Positions 35,633 through 48,464 of a DNA stretch of 64,000 bases are shown piece by piece (positions within the stretch are counted from its first letter, which is position 1; each line of letters starts with the position of its first letter). The position numbers and the translations under genes were made by a program. The DNA comes from Acorus gramineus (lineage: Eukaryota; Streptophyta; Magnoliopsida; Acorales; Acoraceae). The notes beneath the pieces were generated by a model that was not told where the DNA came from, made no database searches, and worked only from the letters and a program-made list of their open reading frames with translations. The stretch is from positions 28,307,385-28,371,384 of the forward strand of contig CM060850.1 in NCBI GenBank assembly GCA_030737835.1, given 5' to 3'.

Positions 35633-36857
35633 GAACAGGATCTCAAGGAAGAAAAAGACCTAAAGAAGAGAAGAACGACGACGGCGTGCGAAGACAACGG
35701 CACGCGGAGACGACGACGATGGATTGAGTTGACTGCACGGGTTGACTTCAGGCCTATGTACATGATCCTCTGCAGGAAGTCCATGAATTGAATCAGACAT
35801 GTCGGTGCCCGCGGAGGAGTAGTTCGTGGTTCTGTGCGTGCGGTGGATGATGCTCGTTTGTCGAGTCGTGGAGGAGGCAAGAGGCACGGTCGTGGTGCAA
35901 GCATAGATCTAGCTGATCTTGCGTGAGTTGGCAAACAAGAAATATGGACATTGCGGAGACGGGCGTGTGATTTATGCCGTGATTCGCATGGCATGCACGC
36001 ATGGTAGTCGACTGGAAGACGCAGAGGGCTTGAAGCGCTCGAATGGGCTGAGGTTGAAGCGCTAATGTTGGGATATGAACGCAGAAGTCACGCGTTCGAT
36101 TGCGGCGTCGAGTTCAACAGAAAGCAGGAGCGTCGCATGCGGGACAAGCACGCGGAGGCACGGTGACCGTTGAGACAGAGCTTGCAGAGATCACGAGATC
36201 ACGTGCGCGGGTTGACGCTACGCGCACGGAGGAGCAATGGCAGATCGCACGGATGTGGGGATCGTGTGGGCAGCTGGCACAAGTAGACACGCAGAGGCAC
36301 GAGGAGGACGCAGAGATGCGCGGAGGTGCGTCAAGGCTGGCGGCGGCGTGAAAACCATTGAACAATCACATGGAGATGCCGAGTGTTGTTAATGCACAGG
36401 TGATGAATCACGCAGGGACGAATGCGGGATTTGATGCACGGACGGACAAACACGCGTAAGAAAAAAAAGCCGCAGTCACTGATTTAACGCGGAGAGAAAT
36501 CTGACCACGGATTTGACGCGCGCGGATCGCGCACTAATTTGACGTGCTCGAGTCGTGCAGATCTCGCGAAGCGCAGGATCTCACCACGGAACAGACGCGG
36601 GCTGGAGCGCGTGCGGACGGACAGGTGCGGACAGACGGGCGTGTGGGGCAGCGGGTACAGTAGCATGAGGAGGGCAAGGAGAGCGCGCGGGGGTGCAGGA
36701 AAACGAATAGGATTTGCGCGGAAAACAAACAAAACAACGAATAAGGGAAAAAAAAATATAGGTACCAAAAGTTCTCCCCCACCCCGATTGAAAACTCTTT
36801 AATCGGAGCGGGGAAGAAGAAATAAAACTTTTTTGTAGATCTAGGGTTTTTTTGGAT
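35633..36857 (-). other. GC-rich block left of the short LTR, probable non-coding element interior
   Basis: Minus-strand sequence after the primer site begins with a leader-like AACCCTAGATCTAC and becomes C/G-rich with many Arg/Ala/Ser-coding frames interrupted by stops. No gag, RT or integrase motif was seen. It is probably the interior of a non-autonomous element; the left boundary is unclear, near 35.2 kb. Confidence 0.4.
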
Positions 36858-36870
36858 GACTCTGATACCA

Positions 36871-37050
36871 TGTTAGAATAAAGAAAAGGGAATTCTTGTT
36901 ATTGTATTAGATGAGCTAAATGCTCTATTTATAAATGCATAGAGGAAAACATAAAATACTAAAAAAGAAAACTAGGAAAACGAGAAAAGTAATAATATCA
37001 CAATAATAATAATAAAGACATAATATTCTCATAATAATTATTCTTTAACA
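36871..37050 (-). mobile_element. Short (180-bp) LTR with primer binding site, partial retrotransposon
   Basis: The sequence from TGTTAGAATAAAG to TTATTCTTTAACA is bounded by TG...CA with an imperfect inverted end TGTTA.AATAA. Directly to its left, 36858-36870 is the reverse complement of TGGTATCAGAGTC, a tRNA-Met primer site with no spacer, so this is a 5' LTR of a minus-strand element. On that strand TATAAATAGAGC (about 36922-36933) is a good TATA box. The internal region would extend leftwards into the GC-rich 35.2-36.8 kb block, but no second LTR was found. Confidence 0.7.
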
Positions 37051-38032
37051 GTGCTAAATCCATAAATAGCAAATGTTGGAAGGTATACTGTTTGGACTTG
37101 GAAAGTTGTGATTCTCATGACAAGAGAATACCTGATTGGACTTTGATTTTAGTTGTGCATAAGAATTTGAATGGTTATAAATGGATTAAGGATATATGCT
37201 CTTGGATGGGAATGCATGGCAAAATTTCATAGTGATCACAGCATGAGCTGAACCAAAGGGAGAGATTTATAAAAATAAGACCACTGTCTTATGTATCATA
37301 GTGTCAGGCAGTTAAGAAGCACAAGATGAATGGGTCTTGGACTTGGTGCTTGAATTGAGGATGCTTGCATGGATCATGGATGGCTTGCAATGTAGGAACT
37401 ATATTCTAGGGAGGAGTACATTGGGGGAAGGCTAGCAGGAGACAATATATATCACGAACAAGTTAATGGAGGTGCCCAACAAAAGCTATCAGTGAAACAT
37501 GCACGACTGGATGCTGATCGAAGCTGGTCATGTAGTAGTATAACATTGGAAGGACTTGGATGGAAGCGTATAAGGATCCTGATTTGCAAGACAGCATGCA
37601 CATATCTGATATTATCATCTTGATGAAGTAATGGAACTTCATTCATTTTGCTAACTGAAATTTGCTGGGAGCAGGTCTTGATTTGATAATCATGTACTAC
37701 TACTCCATGTACAACAAAAACAACAGAGGACAAGAAATATGGCTTAATATAAAATGATCATGCGCAGATTGAAGCCAGGTGCTATATACATTGAAACTTG
37801 AAAGCAATAAAATGTATTTATGAGCCCTATTAACAATTATAAATAAATTTTCAGGCTTCAGCTAAACCTTGACCACATAAGCAAACTGCTCTTGGGAGTG
37901 AGATACAGTACTAAAAGATAGAATGCTCCTATCAGAAAATTTTGGATTGCTAATGCATATACTGGAAACAAGAAGAAACTACAAATATCATTTATATGCA
38001 GTCTTGAGTACTGTTTAGATGTATTCATCTTC

Positions 38033-38073
<41 letters not shown>

Positions 38074-38787
38074 GTTTGGCCTCTATACCATCTTAATTAA
38101 GTCAGTTTTATGCAGTTTTGAGTATCCACACCATGCGACTTGCTCTATTTCACTTCTGTTGGTAAATTCCTTTCACATTATGCACAAAGCTTATTTCTTT
38201 AACTTCTAGTTGCATAGTACGGGGGGCTGGAAAATCCCTGTCATTTATACTTTAGTGTGGTGTGTTTAATTTTCATTTTCTTCAAATGGGGCTGCACATA
38301 TCATTTTCCTTCTCTGTGACATAGTGACATGTGAGGAGTCAGTCCAATTGCTTGGTTTTCTTGAAATGGCATTGTTACACAAGGGCCTTAGATGCATCCC
38401 CAAGTACATTCTTATACGCATCCCCAAGTGCATTGCATTTCGAATGAGGTATATGATTAATTAAATGAAAAATGTTTTTAAAGGTATATACACAATTCAT
38501 TAGTTATTTCTTTCATTACATTAATTATTATACTCTTTAAATGAAAAAAACAACAATTGGTTAGAAGGCTTACCCAAACATGCATTATCCTTCTTCAAAC
38601 GGTGTTGTTACATACTTCCCCTGCGGAAGTCCCATTTTGTTGGGACTTGTACTTTGTTAAATAAAACATGTAATTTATTTTTTCTTTATGTAAGAGAGTA
38701 TTTATAATTAATAGGAAAATATATTATTTTTATGAAAATACATGCTTTGTTAAATAAAAATATACAATTAAAAAAAAATCAAAACAT
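37051..38787. other. Intergenic region, no gene recognised
   Basis: Some moderately GC-balanced sequence (37080-37740) looks like old element interior but has no identifiable domain. A perfect (TTA)n-type microsatellite lies at about 38034-38074. Confidence 0.4.
38034..38074. repeat. (TTA)n microsatellite
   Basis: About thirteen TTA/ATT repeats run without interruption. Confidence 0.95.
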
Positions 38788-38790
38788 TTA

Positions 38791-39233
38791 GCCTCTGTTT
38801 AGATACAAAATATGATTTATTCTTAGATATATAATTATTCTGGTGTAAGTGAGTATAAATAAGGATAAATTGATTTTGTGTATGGTTGTATTTTGAATTA
38901 TTCTCATTGGAAAAAGTAATAATAAAGCTTTTGTTGTTTGAATAAAATGTCGATAAAAATTTATAAAATGTAAAAAAATGATGATAGTTGATTTGACATG
39001 TGATTTATAAGAGGTGATGATAGTTAATTTGACAATGTACTCACATATTCTTTGAGTGAAATAACCTGGAATAACTTTAAATTCCAGAGTTGGTTGAAAT
39101 CAATGTATCATTTTATACCAGTTTATTCAGATATACATTATCCATGGGCATTCAAGGCATCTAAGCATCTTATTTAACATATTCCATCTTATTCTAAAAT
39201 CTACTTTAGGTTATTATGCATCCAAACAGGGAT
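38791..39233. mobile_element. PIF/Harbinger-like MITE
   Basis: The left end GCCTCTGTTTAGATAC matches the reverse complement of the right end, ATCCCTGTTTGGATGC, at 11 of 16 positions. TTA flanks both ends (38788-38790, 39234-39236), the target duplication usual for this superfamily. The 443-bp interior is AT-rich and non-coding. Confidence 0.5.
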
Positions 39234-39768
39234 TTAGAAATAGCATGCCAGGCTATCATTTTTGATAGGCGGTTAGTTGTTACGCAGTCCTTATATGCTG
39301 TCTCTCTTCCAAATCCATCTGGCTAACAAGAAATTGTGACGTATAGCAATTAACGTATCTAACAAGTTGATCTCGACATGCACAATCTCACTTCAGAATC
39401 AACATTGAATAGATTAGTACTGGATATCAGGGTTGATGAGATCATCTTCATAACTTATGCTCCCTTGGAGGAATAAAAAAAGTGGACACCATTTTATTAT
39501 GCTGAATCTAGTTCTAACCAGAAGTAAACCCATTGAAAATATTCACCGGGAAAAAGAATATGATAGAAATATCTAATGTATACTTGTACATAATTTGTAA
39601 TAAAGGGCTTGTTTACTAAACTGTTTGTGTGTTTTTTTTCTTTCCAAATTCAAAATCTTAATTTGATATTGTTATAAACCTTTTGCACATAAAATATCAT
39701 ATGATTATAATTTTGCTTTAGGTTACCAACCAAATCTTAATGTTATTTGTGGTCCAGCACAAAGAAGA

Positions 39769-39950
39769 ATTTTTTTATGAATTGTCAACCCAATTTTGTT
39801 AAACCATTGGCCTTCATTAAATTTGCTTAGGTGGGCCACCTGCTCTGAATGCCATTCGTGCCTATCACATGAAGGATTTTTTTATAAGGAGTTGTCAACC
39901 AATTAATTTTATTAAACTATTAGGTCATCATTAAAATTGCTTAGGTTATG
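39769..39950. repeat. Two diverged direct repeats (~70 bp)
   Basis: The blocks at about 39769-39835 and 39875-39950 share TTTTTTTAT, GTTGTCAACC and TTAAA.TTGCTTAGG. Their origin is unknown. Confidence 0.5.
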
Positions 39951-41275
39951 ACCCGTGCATTGGAATAGCTTTCACTCTCATTAATAAAATAGCATATTTC
40001 ATCTAATAAGGTATATATATTTTTATAAAAAAATAAAATGTATACTCTAATAAATTATATAACAAATTATATAGGTTCATTTTTAAATTATATAAAACAT
40101 CTCTAATGAGTATAAACATCTAGTTGTGTTTATGGAATCGCAGACATAATTGTAATAGAAGACTGTGTAACAACCTCCAAGACAGAAACTTGGTAAGGGA
40201 TTGGTTCACCCAAAAAAGAAAAAAAAGGAGGATAATGTCATGAGCCATTGTGACACATTTTTCTTTTCCAACTATTTGGATGCTTGGACATGGGGCCAGG
40301 GAAGGTTCGATTGGTTGAGTGGTTGAAGCCTTGAAAGTCCAAAATTCTTATTGTGAAATGCATTTTGTCTTTAATATGTTAGATTAATTCAACACCTCAG
40401 CATTGACAATCTCCCTGTATTTATTAATACAATGGTGTATGATGCATTAGTTTACGTGAAGCAAGATATATAAATTCTTTTGGGGGGACATGGAACTTTA
40501 TGTAAAATTTCATTAATATTAAAAAAAATTATAGTTTTTTTTTATACAAAAGATCTTAAAAGCTGATGATCACAATCCCAGCATACAATGGTAATTCTAC
40601 TATTGGTATTACACAGATTACGTTTGTATAGATCCAGAATAAATTTTAATTTGAACTATCATTCTCAATTCATGTAGGTGTCTAAGGATACTTGATGCAC
40701 ATGATTTGTAGGTGATACATTGTTCATAGATCCTGTGTTCGAATCCATTGGATACATAGTGTTTATAAGTAAAGTAATGTTGTGTATCCTGCATTTTTCT
40801 TTCAATTAATGTTGGGGTTCATTTTAAAAAAAAAAAATTAGAAAAAAAATAATTAATTTTACCAAAACAAATGAGCAGAAAAATTGCCTATATAGGAATT
40901 GCATCAGATAAATTGTCCACTACTAACAGGGAAAACGTGACCACCAAGATTTTCCATACAAAACACAGCACTTTTGTGAACATCATTTTCTCCGAAGACT
41001 GAATTCTTTTGCTCCTCCACGTCGTAATAAAGCCAAGGTTTGAAAACATTTGGATGTGTGGTCTTAATTTATACACAATATCAATCAATATCCATTATAG
41101 AACTTATAGAATTATATCCATTATTGACAATTGTACAAGACATCCACTTCGACAGCCTAATATTTTGATATTCATTTTCAAACAATACTGCAGAAGAAAC
41201 ACCAACCATATGCCCACATTTTTAGCTATAAAGAAAAAAAGAAGAAACACCCACCAATAAATAATATAAATATAA

Positions 41276-41813
41276 GGGAAAAAAATCAAATAACCCCTTA
41301 TAAACTGCCTGAAATCTATATAACTCTTTGTCTTTTCTTAAAATCCATATGACCCCCTCAAAACATCTATGTAAAATCCAAATAACCCCATGAGTTAAAC
41401 TTTCGTTAACATATGAGGATAATTATGTGAATATTCCATTTGGTTAACTATGATCGAAAACACAATATATCAAAAATCCCTTACAATGGTTAAAAATGCA
41501 AAAAAATCATGTCTAAATGACAATTTTATGACTCTGAATAGATTATAAAACCTCACTTGTATGAGTAAAATTATCATTTATAAAAGATTTTTCACATTTT
41601 TAACATATTGTAAGAGGTTTTAATATACTATATTTTCAGCCAAAATTAACCAGACATAATATTCACATAATAATTATAATATGTCAACAAAATTTAACTG
41701 AGGGGGTTATTTGGATTTACATAGTGTTTTCAAAGGATTATATGGATTTTAGAAAAAGTAAAACAGTTATATGGATTTCAAACAATTCACAAGGTGTTAC
41801 ATGGATTTTTCCC
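41276..41813. mobile_element. 538-bp fold-back MITE (Mutator-like), family copy A
   Basis: The two halves are long imperfect inverted repeats of about 250 bp each. The left half has AAAATCCATATGACCCCC and AAATCCAAATAACCCC; the right half ends GGGGTTATTTGGATTTAC and TATGGATTTTAG. The outer ends are GGGAAAAA...TTTTTCCC. A 9-bp flanking duplication, TAAATATAA (41267-41275) against TTAATATAA (41814-41822), differs at one position, as Mutator-like elements produce. There is no coding capacity. Confidence 0.8.
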
Positions 41814-43173
41814 TTAATATAAATAAGCAACTAAGAAGATGGTTTGCTCATAGCAATTTGTGAAAGAAACTCACTGGCCCATAATGTTTGATCGATTAAA
41901 CTATCGACCGATCTGATTTTATATCTATAAAAATCCATTAATAAATAAGGACCAATGATTTTGAGGATTCTCATATTGTGATTTTTGAGAATCCGCTAAG
42001 GATTGTATGAACAATCAGTATGTAAGCTACAAAAAAAAAAAAAACCAATTGTTATTTATTAAAAAAGGACCTTAGAGAGATGTTACATAAACTTAAAAAT
42101 ATTAAGAATTATGAAAAAAAAATTGTATATTTTATATCATTAATGTGTAATCACGTTATGATGATGTCATAGTTAACTTGACCAATGAAATGGTGATCCT
42201 TAACCCAAATTTATCTTGTTTAATGAATGGTTATATTGTTTCAAAACATTACCTCAAAGGTAAGGTAAAATAAAATTGAGACAATGACACCATCATCTGA
42301 ATAAGCTACATCTAATCCTATCTTATGTATGCTCTAAACATGTCAATACATAATTACACTAAAATAGCTAGGATCCCCTAGTTGCACCCAACCAAGTTTT
42401 TCAATCACATCAACTGCAACACATTAGGTAGACTTGCCATGTTTTCCATGCATAAGATAAGAAATTTCTAAAATAACACTTTAAATGTGGGCCGTCCAAA
42501 ATCAGTCAACACCTAATGCCGCGTCAACATATCGAAGGGTCACCATCTCTCCTTCACCTTTCACTCACCTAATCTCTTTTTCATAAGAAAATCATTAATT
42601 TGATAAAACATCCGGTCAATCTCAACCGTTGAATCTTAATATCATCTCGGATTAAATAGTGGGTCCCATTAAAAAAGTCTTTGCATCTATAACCCCCTGC
42701 AATACTCTTGATGAAATATCCTTTCCAGCAATACCTCACAAACTGACTTAAATTGTGCGTGAATCCCTTTTTAAGTCGTATTAATATTAAAGTTAAAATT
42801 TTATATTGTACAAATACCCCTTTAACTCATTTTTAGGGGTATTGATGATAATATAATAGTTTCAAGTAAAGATTTTTATTAATATAGGTTTTTAGAGGGG
42901 TATATATGCAAAAAACTTGAACAACCCATACTCCTTTTATCATGAGAGATGGACGGCTGGGATGATGCAAGCCCATGGGCTTATTGGTCCAAGAAGTACT
43001 GCTGATAACTATAATTGGACAAAGTCAGCCTCCCATGTGTTAGGTAGGCCAAATCGGTTAGAAAAGTGTTCTGGTCTTTCACGTAACAAATGAAACACAA
43101 AAAATATAAAATATTTGTATTAATTAATTGTAATTTCCGGTGATGTGGAAATGTCACGTTGGAACAGATTGCC

Positions 43174-43180
43174 TATATAA
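43174..43180 (+). promoter_or_regulatory. Putative TATA box of the phytocyanin gene
   Basis: GCCTATATAAAG lies about 115 nt upstream of the ATG at 43291, a typical plant TATA context that would give a 5' UTR of about 80 nt. Confidence 0.7.
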
Positions 43181-43290
43181 AGTAACAGGAGGTCTCATAT
43201 GCTTCACATCACTTAGAAAAACGACCACCTACTACACACACACACAAGTTTTTGATAGTCTTGTTTGTGAAGTTCCATCAAGCAAAGGCA

Positions 43291-46200
43291 ATGGCATTGA
43301 GAGTGGTGGCTGCCGTGGTGGCGGTCCTGTTGGCGGCCGCCCCGATGGTTTTCGGGGCGAACCACGTTGTCGGCGACAGCCAACAGTGGAACACCGGTGT
43401 GGATTACACCACATGGGTGAGTAACCAAAAGTTTGCGGTTGGGGACACCCTTGGTGAGTCCTTTTTGTCCTTACTTACTTTTTTCTCATTTATACGTGAT
43501 ATGTCTCTAATTCAAGAGTTGTCGCAAAAAAAAAAAAAAAAATCACATTTTTACAATATTTTGTATCTTAGTATTAATTTTAAAATAAAAATTGACTTGC
43601 GAGAAATAATATTTATACATAAAAATGGACTCGATCTTTGGATTCTGTCTTGTAACTAGCATTTTTTAAGTGTTTTAATTTCACCACTTCAGCACTGGAA
43701 ATAAATAAATAAATAAATGTTAAAAAAAAAAACTTCTATTTGGTACCTTGTTGTTCTCATTTATTCATTAAATCCTGGAGTTGCAGTCCTAATTTGATAA
43801 AGATGATAAGATATATGTGATTAATTTTAAAATATCAGGATACAAAAAAATGAGTTTTTTTTTTTTTGCTCACATGGTTACAATATGAGAACTATTTTCT
43901 TTTTTATTATGATTTTAACAAAAGACAAACTCTTCTCAGTTTTCTAACATCAGAATAAGTTGGCCTCAAATGAATTTTCCCTGCCAAGCAAGAAAGATGA
44001 GTTTTAAGTGTAAGGGAATCCAAATAGTTGTCCTTCAGCTCTACAATTTTGTTTTCTTGTAGTTATTGTGATAAATCGCTGTCCAAAAATCAAGCGTTGT
44101 TAGCTTGGACCCACTTGTAGCTGTACTCCTTTAATTTCTTGAGTTAAAACATCTTCATCTTTATAAACATCTATAAATTTATGAGTCTTTGTAAAACACT
44201 AAAAATATTTAATGCCTTTCTACTATTAAATCATTATTAACTTATCATGATTAAAATTAACTATATTTGTGATTTTACTATTCTCCACAATGTAGAACAT
44301 AATAATTAACATGAGTTTTTTAACTTGTGTAATCACTACATCAAAATATAAAATAAAAAATTTAAGTAATATTTATAATATACTAAATACAATACATAAA
44401 TAAAATCACCTTCACAATTATTATTAATGTTTGATTTAGAAGAAAAAAAAAACAATGGAGTAATATACAACAATAATGTCAAGGTCCGCAATTGAGTTTG
44501 ATTCGGGGCAAAATGGTCATTTTGAAGGATATATTTGTTTTTCTAATTTTTTTAGTAATTTATATCAGTTTTTAATTTCGCACAGATTGAATATTATGAA
44601 AATATATCGTTAAATTGAATAAAAAAATAAACTTAGAGACTAAATTGACTAACTATAACAGTTTAAAGGATTTATATATTTGACTCTAAGTTTGCAAAGA
44701 TTCATATGGGTTTATAGATGTTCACATGGACTCAAATCTTTAACCATTTTCTTTTATTTATATTTTTTTTAAGTTGTAACTGTATACTTCAATCCCCCAT
44801 GTATAATATAATAGCTAGTTTTATTTTTTTTTAAAAAAAAATTCAAATACAAATAAACTACAATAATTAAATTATTGATAAGTTCAAATAAATTTTGTTA
44901 ACTATACTTAGGAGAGACATATATATTATTTCTATCTACTCAGCGATAATTATAATTATATTTGATGTAGATAACCATAAAAGACAAAAAATACTGATAT
45001 GGAAAAAGGAATAACAAACAAAAAAATAATAATCTAATTCTCTTCTATCTTTGCATATCTATTTTATTTCCAAATAAGCTATTTGTGTTTAGGTTAGGTA
45101 GCTTTATTCATTACCATGGATTCAAAATTATTATCAATAATACAAGTGAAATGCTATAAAATGAAGATTTGGAATAACAAAACATTATGAGAAGTTGTAT
45201 TATCTAAATATGTTCTTGATAGTGCTAAAACAAAATATTAATTAAACGATTATTTGACAATATAAAGTATGCTCAATAATACCAAATGTCACGTATATAG
45301 GAGTTGGTGTGGCATGCATATCTGGTACATGATTAATTAATGTCCTATATTATTCTATATGCATGTGGTGAACCAATCTTTTTTTTTTATTTGACTATTA
45401 AAATTATTCTTTTCTATCCGAAACATTTTGAAAGCCATATAAAAAGGTGGTGCTTTGAAGAATTCCCAACATAACGTGGGTCTCTATCTTTCATTGATGA
45501 AAAAAATAATAATAATAAAAAGCTATTAAGGTTTTGCTTCTTAATCCCCAAAATAATAAAAAAATTAGTTTTTTTTTTTACAATTAATTTTTAATAATGT
45601 AGTAGTTGTAAATAAGTGCTCAATTATTTCAAAAACCACCAAATCCATACCCTATTATTACTAAATAAAATACATATACATATATAGTTTATTAAATATA
45701 TTATTTTCTATCTAAAATATTTAAAAATTAGTAACAATTCGTAGCGCTATCTCACCCACAATTTTCACAAGATTTTCATTAATTAAATATAATAAAGCAC
45801 TAAAATTGAATTATATGTACATTTATTCTAAAAAATTAAGAAATACATGTGTTTTAAAAAGTCCCCCCCCCCCCCCCCCCCCAAGAAATTTTTTTTTCAC
45901 TAAAACTTGACATTGATCATTATTTTTATTTTTATTTTCACAAAGAATTCAAGTACGGCCCCACCCACGACGTGTACGAGGTGAGCCAGTCTGACCACGA
46001 CTCCTGCTCCACCAACAGCCCCATCAAAACCCACAGCGGTGGCGACACCTCCATCACCCTCTCATCCGGCTCCAGCTACTACCTCTGCTCCACCTCCAAC
46101 CACTGCTCCCTAGGCATGAAGCTCGCTGTCACCACCGCCGCCTCCTCCACCCCCAGTGGCGGCGGCTCTGGCTCCTCCCCCCCGTCCAACTCTCCCCCGA

Positions 46201-46319
46201 GCGGTTCCACCACCCCCTCCCCACCCCCGCCGCCCCCCAAAGGCAGTGGGTCCGGCAGGGTTTCTTCTGGTGTGGCCGTTGCGGGGGCATTGGCTTTGGG
46301 TCTTGCTCTCATGGGCTAG
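43291..46319 (+). CDS. Phytocyanin, uclacyanin-type blue-copper protein, GPI-anchored (2 exons)
   Basis: Exons are 43291-43453 and 45946-46319 (TAG), 537 nt, 178 residues. A signal peptide occupies about residues 1-23 (ends MVFGA|NH). The plastocyanin-like domain follows, with copper ligands His62 (PTHDVYEV), Cys102 (YYLCS), His107 and Met112; the Met axial ligand points to the uclacyanin class rather than the Gln-ligand stellacyanins. Cys75 and Cys108 would form the usual disulfide. A Ser/Pro/Gly-rich linker (about 120-160) resembles arabinogalactan glycosylation sites, and a hydrophobic tail (SSGVAVAGALALGLALMG) suits GPI attachment. The protein would sit on the outer face of the plasma membrane, likely in electron transfer or wall chemistry. 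The 2,492-bp intron is very AT-rich and falls at the position common in phytocyanin genes. Confidence 0.95.
45864..45882. repeat. Poly(C) tract near the phytocyanin acceptor
   Basis: A run of about 19 C residues lies some 65-80 nt before the acceptor at 45945. Such runs are prone to length change and assembly error. Confidence 0.9.
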
Positions 46320-48464
46320 GGAAGAGGCAATGCTTTGATTTGATTCGGTTTTACTTTTGTGTGATTCATTATCTTTCATTGTTATATGTGGGTAGTTTGG
46401 GAGGTTTGTTTGGTTAGGGGTGTTGTTTTTGTTACTTGATTGTAGTGTATTTTTTTTTTTTTTTTTATGGAGACTTCAATAATGTTACACACTTTTGGTT
46501 TTACTTCAATGGCTTCCTCTGATTTTATGTTTTCGGAGGAGAAGAATCTGATCTGTGTTTAGATACCACAACAAGCCTTTTAAAATAGAGCAAGCACATA
46601 TTGTCTCAATCAAGTTCAAATAGGAATCAAATTAAGGTGAAAAAAATAAAATTACTAAATGGACATTATAATCAATAATTTTGAAGCCCTAAAAAATAGT
46701 AAGAATTGATTAAAATCAATTTTGAATTTTTGAGGAAAGAGAAACATGGGAATGATTATTATACATAGCGAATTCGTTTATTTTATGATTTTTGTGATTT
46801 TCACTTCCTTTGTTCAATTGCTCCAAGAACGCCTCAGGCACTCATTGTGCTTTTTTTTTTTTTTTTTTTCTGAGGGGGTTGTTAATTATTTAATCCCTAT
46901 TTGTTCAGCTCTCTAAATTTCTTAGCATTTCAAACCACCACGTGTTTATGGATTTGAAGAACACACGTATCAAGTCACCTCTATTTTGAGCATCTTCATT
47001 GGGCTTACATGTTCCATAAAACATTTCATGGAATTGGGACGAGATCTATGTGAATAGGTTGAGGTGAACCCGAATCGTACCCAAATTCTCAAACAAATTG
47101 GTTTGGTCTAGATACATGTCGGATCTCGGATCCTCAATTTTATAAATATATTAAGCATCAGCGTTTAATTTGAAACCCGTAAATTGGATTTGTATGTGCC
47201 CACAAACGGCCGTGCCCTAACCCACAGGCCAGCCCGACCCAGATTTGTTCGGGCTGGTCCCTAGGCCACTCCACGGGTTTGGCCCATGGGCCCGCTGGCA
47301 GGGAAGACTGCTCGGAGGGGTGGGGGAACATTCCATGTGGCCCCCCCCTCCCTCTCATTTTTTTAAAGCTTTTTTTTTTTTTTAAGAGCATTGTTACACT
47401 CAATTTTTTTTTTATACTCCAAAATACATTCCTAGCAGAAATCTAATGAAACATATATCTCGTTAGACGATGTATATACTTTGTTAAATATTTTATTACA
47501 CTTACTGAAACTGAGTTCATTAAACTCGAAATGGAGCGATATATATTTTTTATCAAATCATATACCTCATTAGATGATGTTTACTATTTTTTAAAAATTG
47601 AAAACATGTGTGGTAAAAATGACTGAATCTAACATTTTCTTTTTTTAAAACACATTAGTCCGCACAAAGACTCAAAGCCCTGGCCTAACGAGCCCCAACT
47701 CCTTCAAGATATTTAATGAAGGATGATGTTACGCATAGCCTTGTTTTCGACCACAGTTCTAATCTACACATGTTTTAATTTTTTTTAAAATAATACACCT
47801 CATCTAATGAGAATATACACTTTATAAAAAAATGAATCATATACTTCAATTAATTATATGAGTGCATTTATAAAAAAAATGTAAAAAATTTATATCGATG
47901 TATATACCTCTATCAATGTATATAGGACTAGAATTAAGGCTGAAAAAAAAAATTATACCTAACAACACTCATCTTTAATCAATGGAAAATGATACACTCT
48001 CTTTAATGTAGATGTTGTTATATGAAATGAAATATATACTAAGATACAATACTGTATTTTTTTTTCAAGTTGAAAACACCAAAAAAATTGTGTCATATAT
48101 TATAATAGCGCAGAATATTAACACGGTAGGAGGTTGTAGATAGGGCTATCAAACAGACTGAGTGTATTAGAGCTCTTAATCAGTAATCCACCATCTCACT
48201 CGGATCCTGTGAGACCCGATCCAACCCACTGTTCTACGGTTCTACCTCTACCTCTCGCACCCGACAAGATTCATCAAATCAAACCGTCCATTAGTCCAGA
48301 TCCGTATCACAGACGTCCAACCAGTGGAACTCTCGTCCCAATTCAGACCCAAAATCCTCCTGTGATTTCAAGAACCCCCGTTTTTCCTCCCAATTCATTC
48401 CGCGAATTCACACACAGAGTTCAATCGACTTGTGTCCGATCTCCAGATCCACTCGTCAGATCCA
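46320..48464. other. Intergenic region, phytocyanin 3' end to COG8 start
   Basis: The first few hundred bases should be the phytocyanin 3' UTR (T-rich, with T-runs at 46450-46465 and 46850-46870). A GC-rich patch at about 47200-47350 gives an open minus frame but no known domain and is not called. The last 250 bases before 48465 become C-rich and are likely COG8 promoter and 5' UTR. Confidence 0.5.

Larger units (their letters stand above)
39234..43170. other. Intergenic AT-rich region upstream of the phytocyanin gene
   Basis: Apart from the repeats listed separately, this stretch is AT-rich and shows no exon-like sequence. The promoter of the phytocyanin gene lies in its last few hundred bases. 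Confidence 0.5.

Noticed and set aside
35163..36871. Multiple ORFs of 60-139 codons in the GC-rich block
   Set aside because: They follow the tandem array or GC-rich sequence in all frames, show no conserved motif and often lack a true ATG start.
38034..38074. Regular short repeat considered as a possible array of interest
   Set aside because: It is a simple TTA microsatellite; no spacer-repeat structure such as a CRISPR exists anywhere in the window.
47158..47403. 81-codon minus-strand ORF upstream of COG8
   Set aside because: It lies in a GC-rich patch with no recognisable domain and no ATG-context or splice support.
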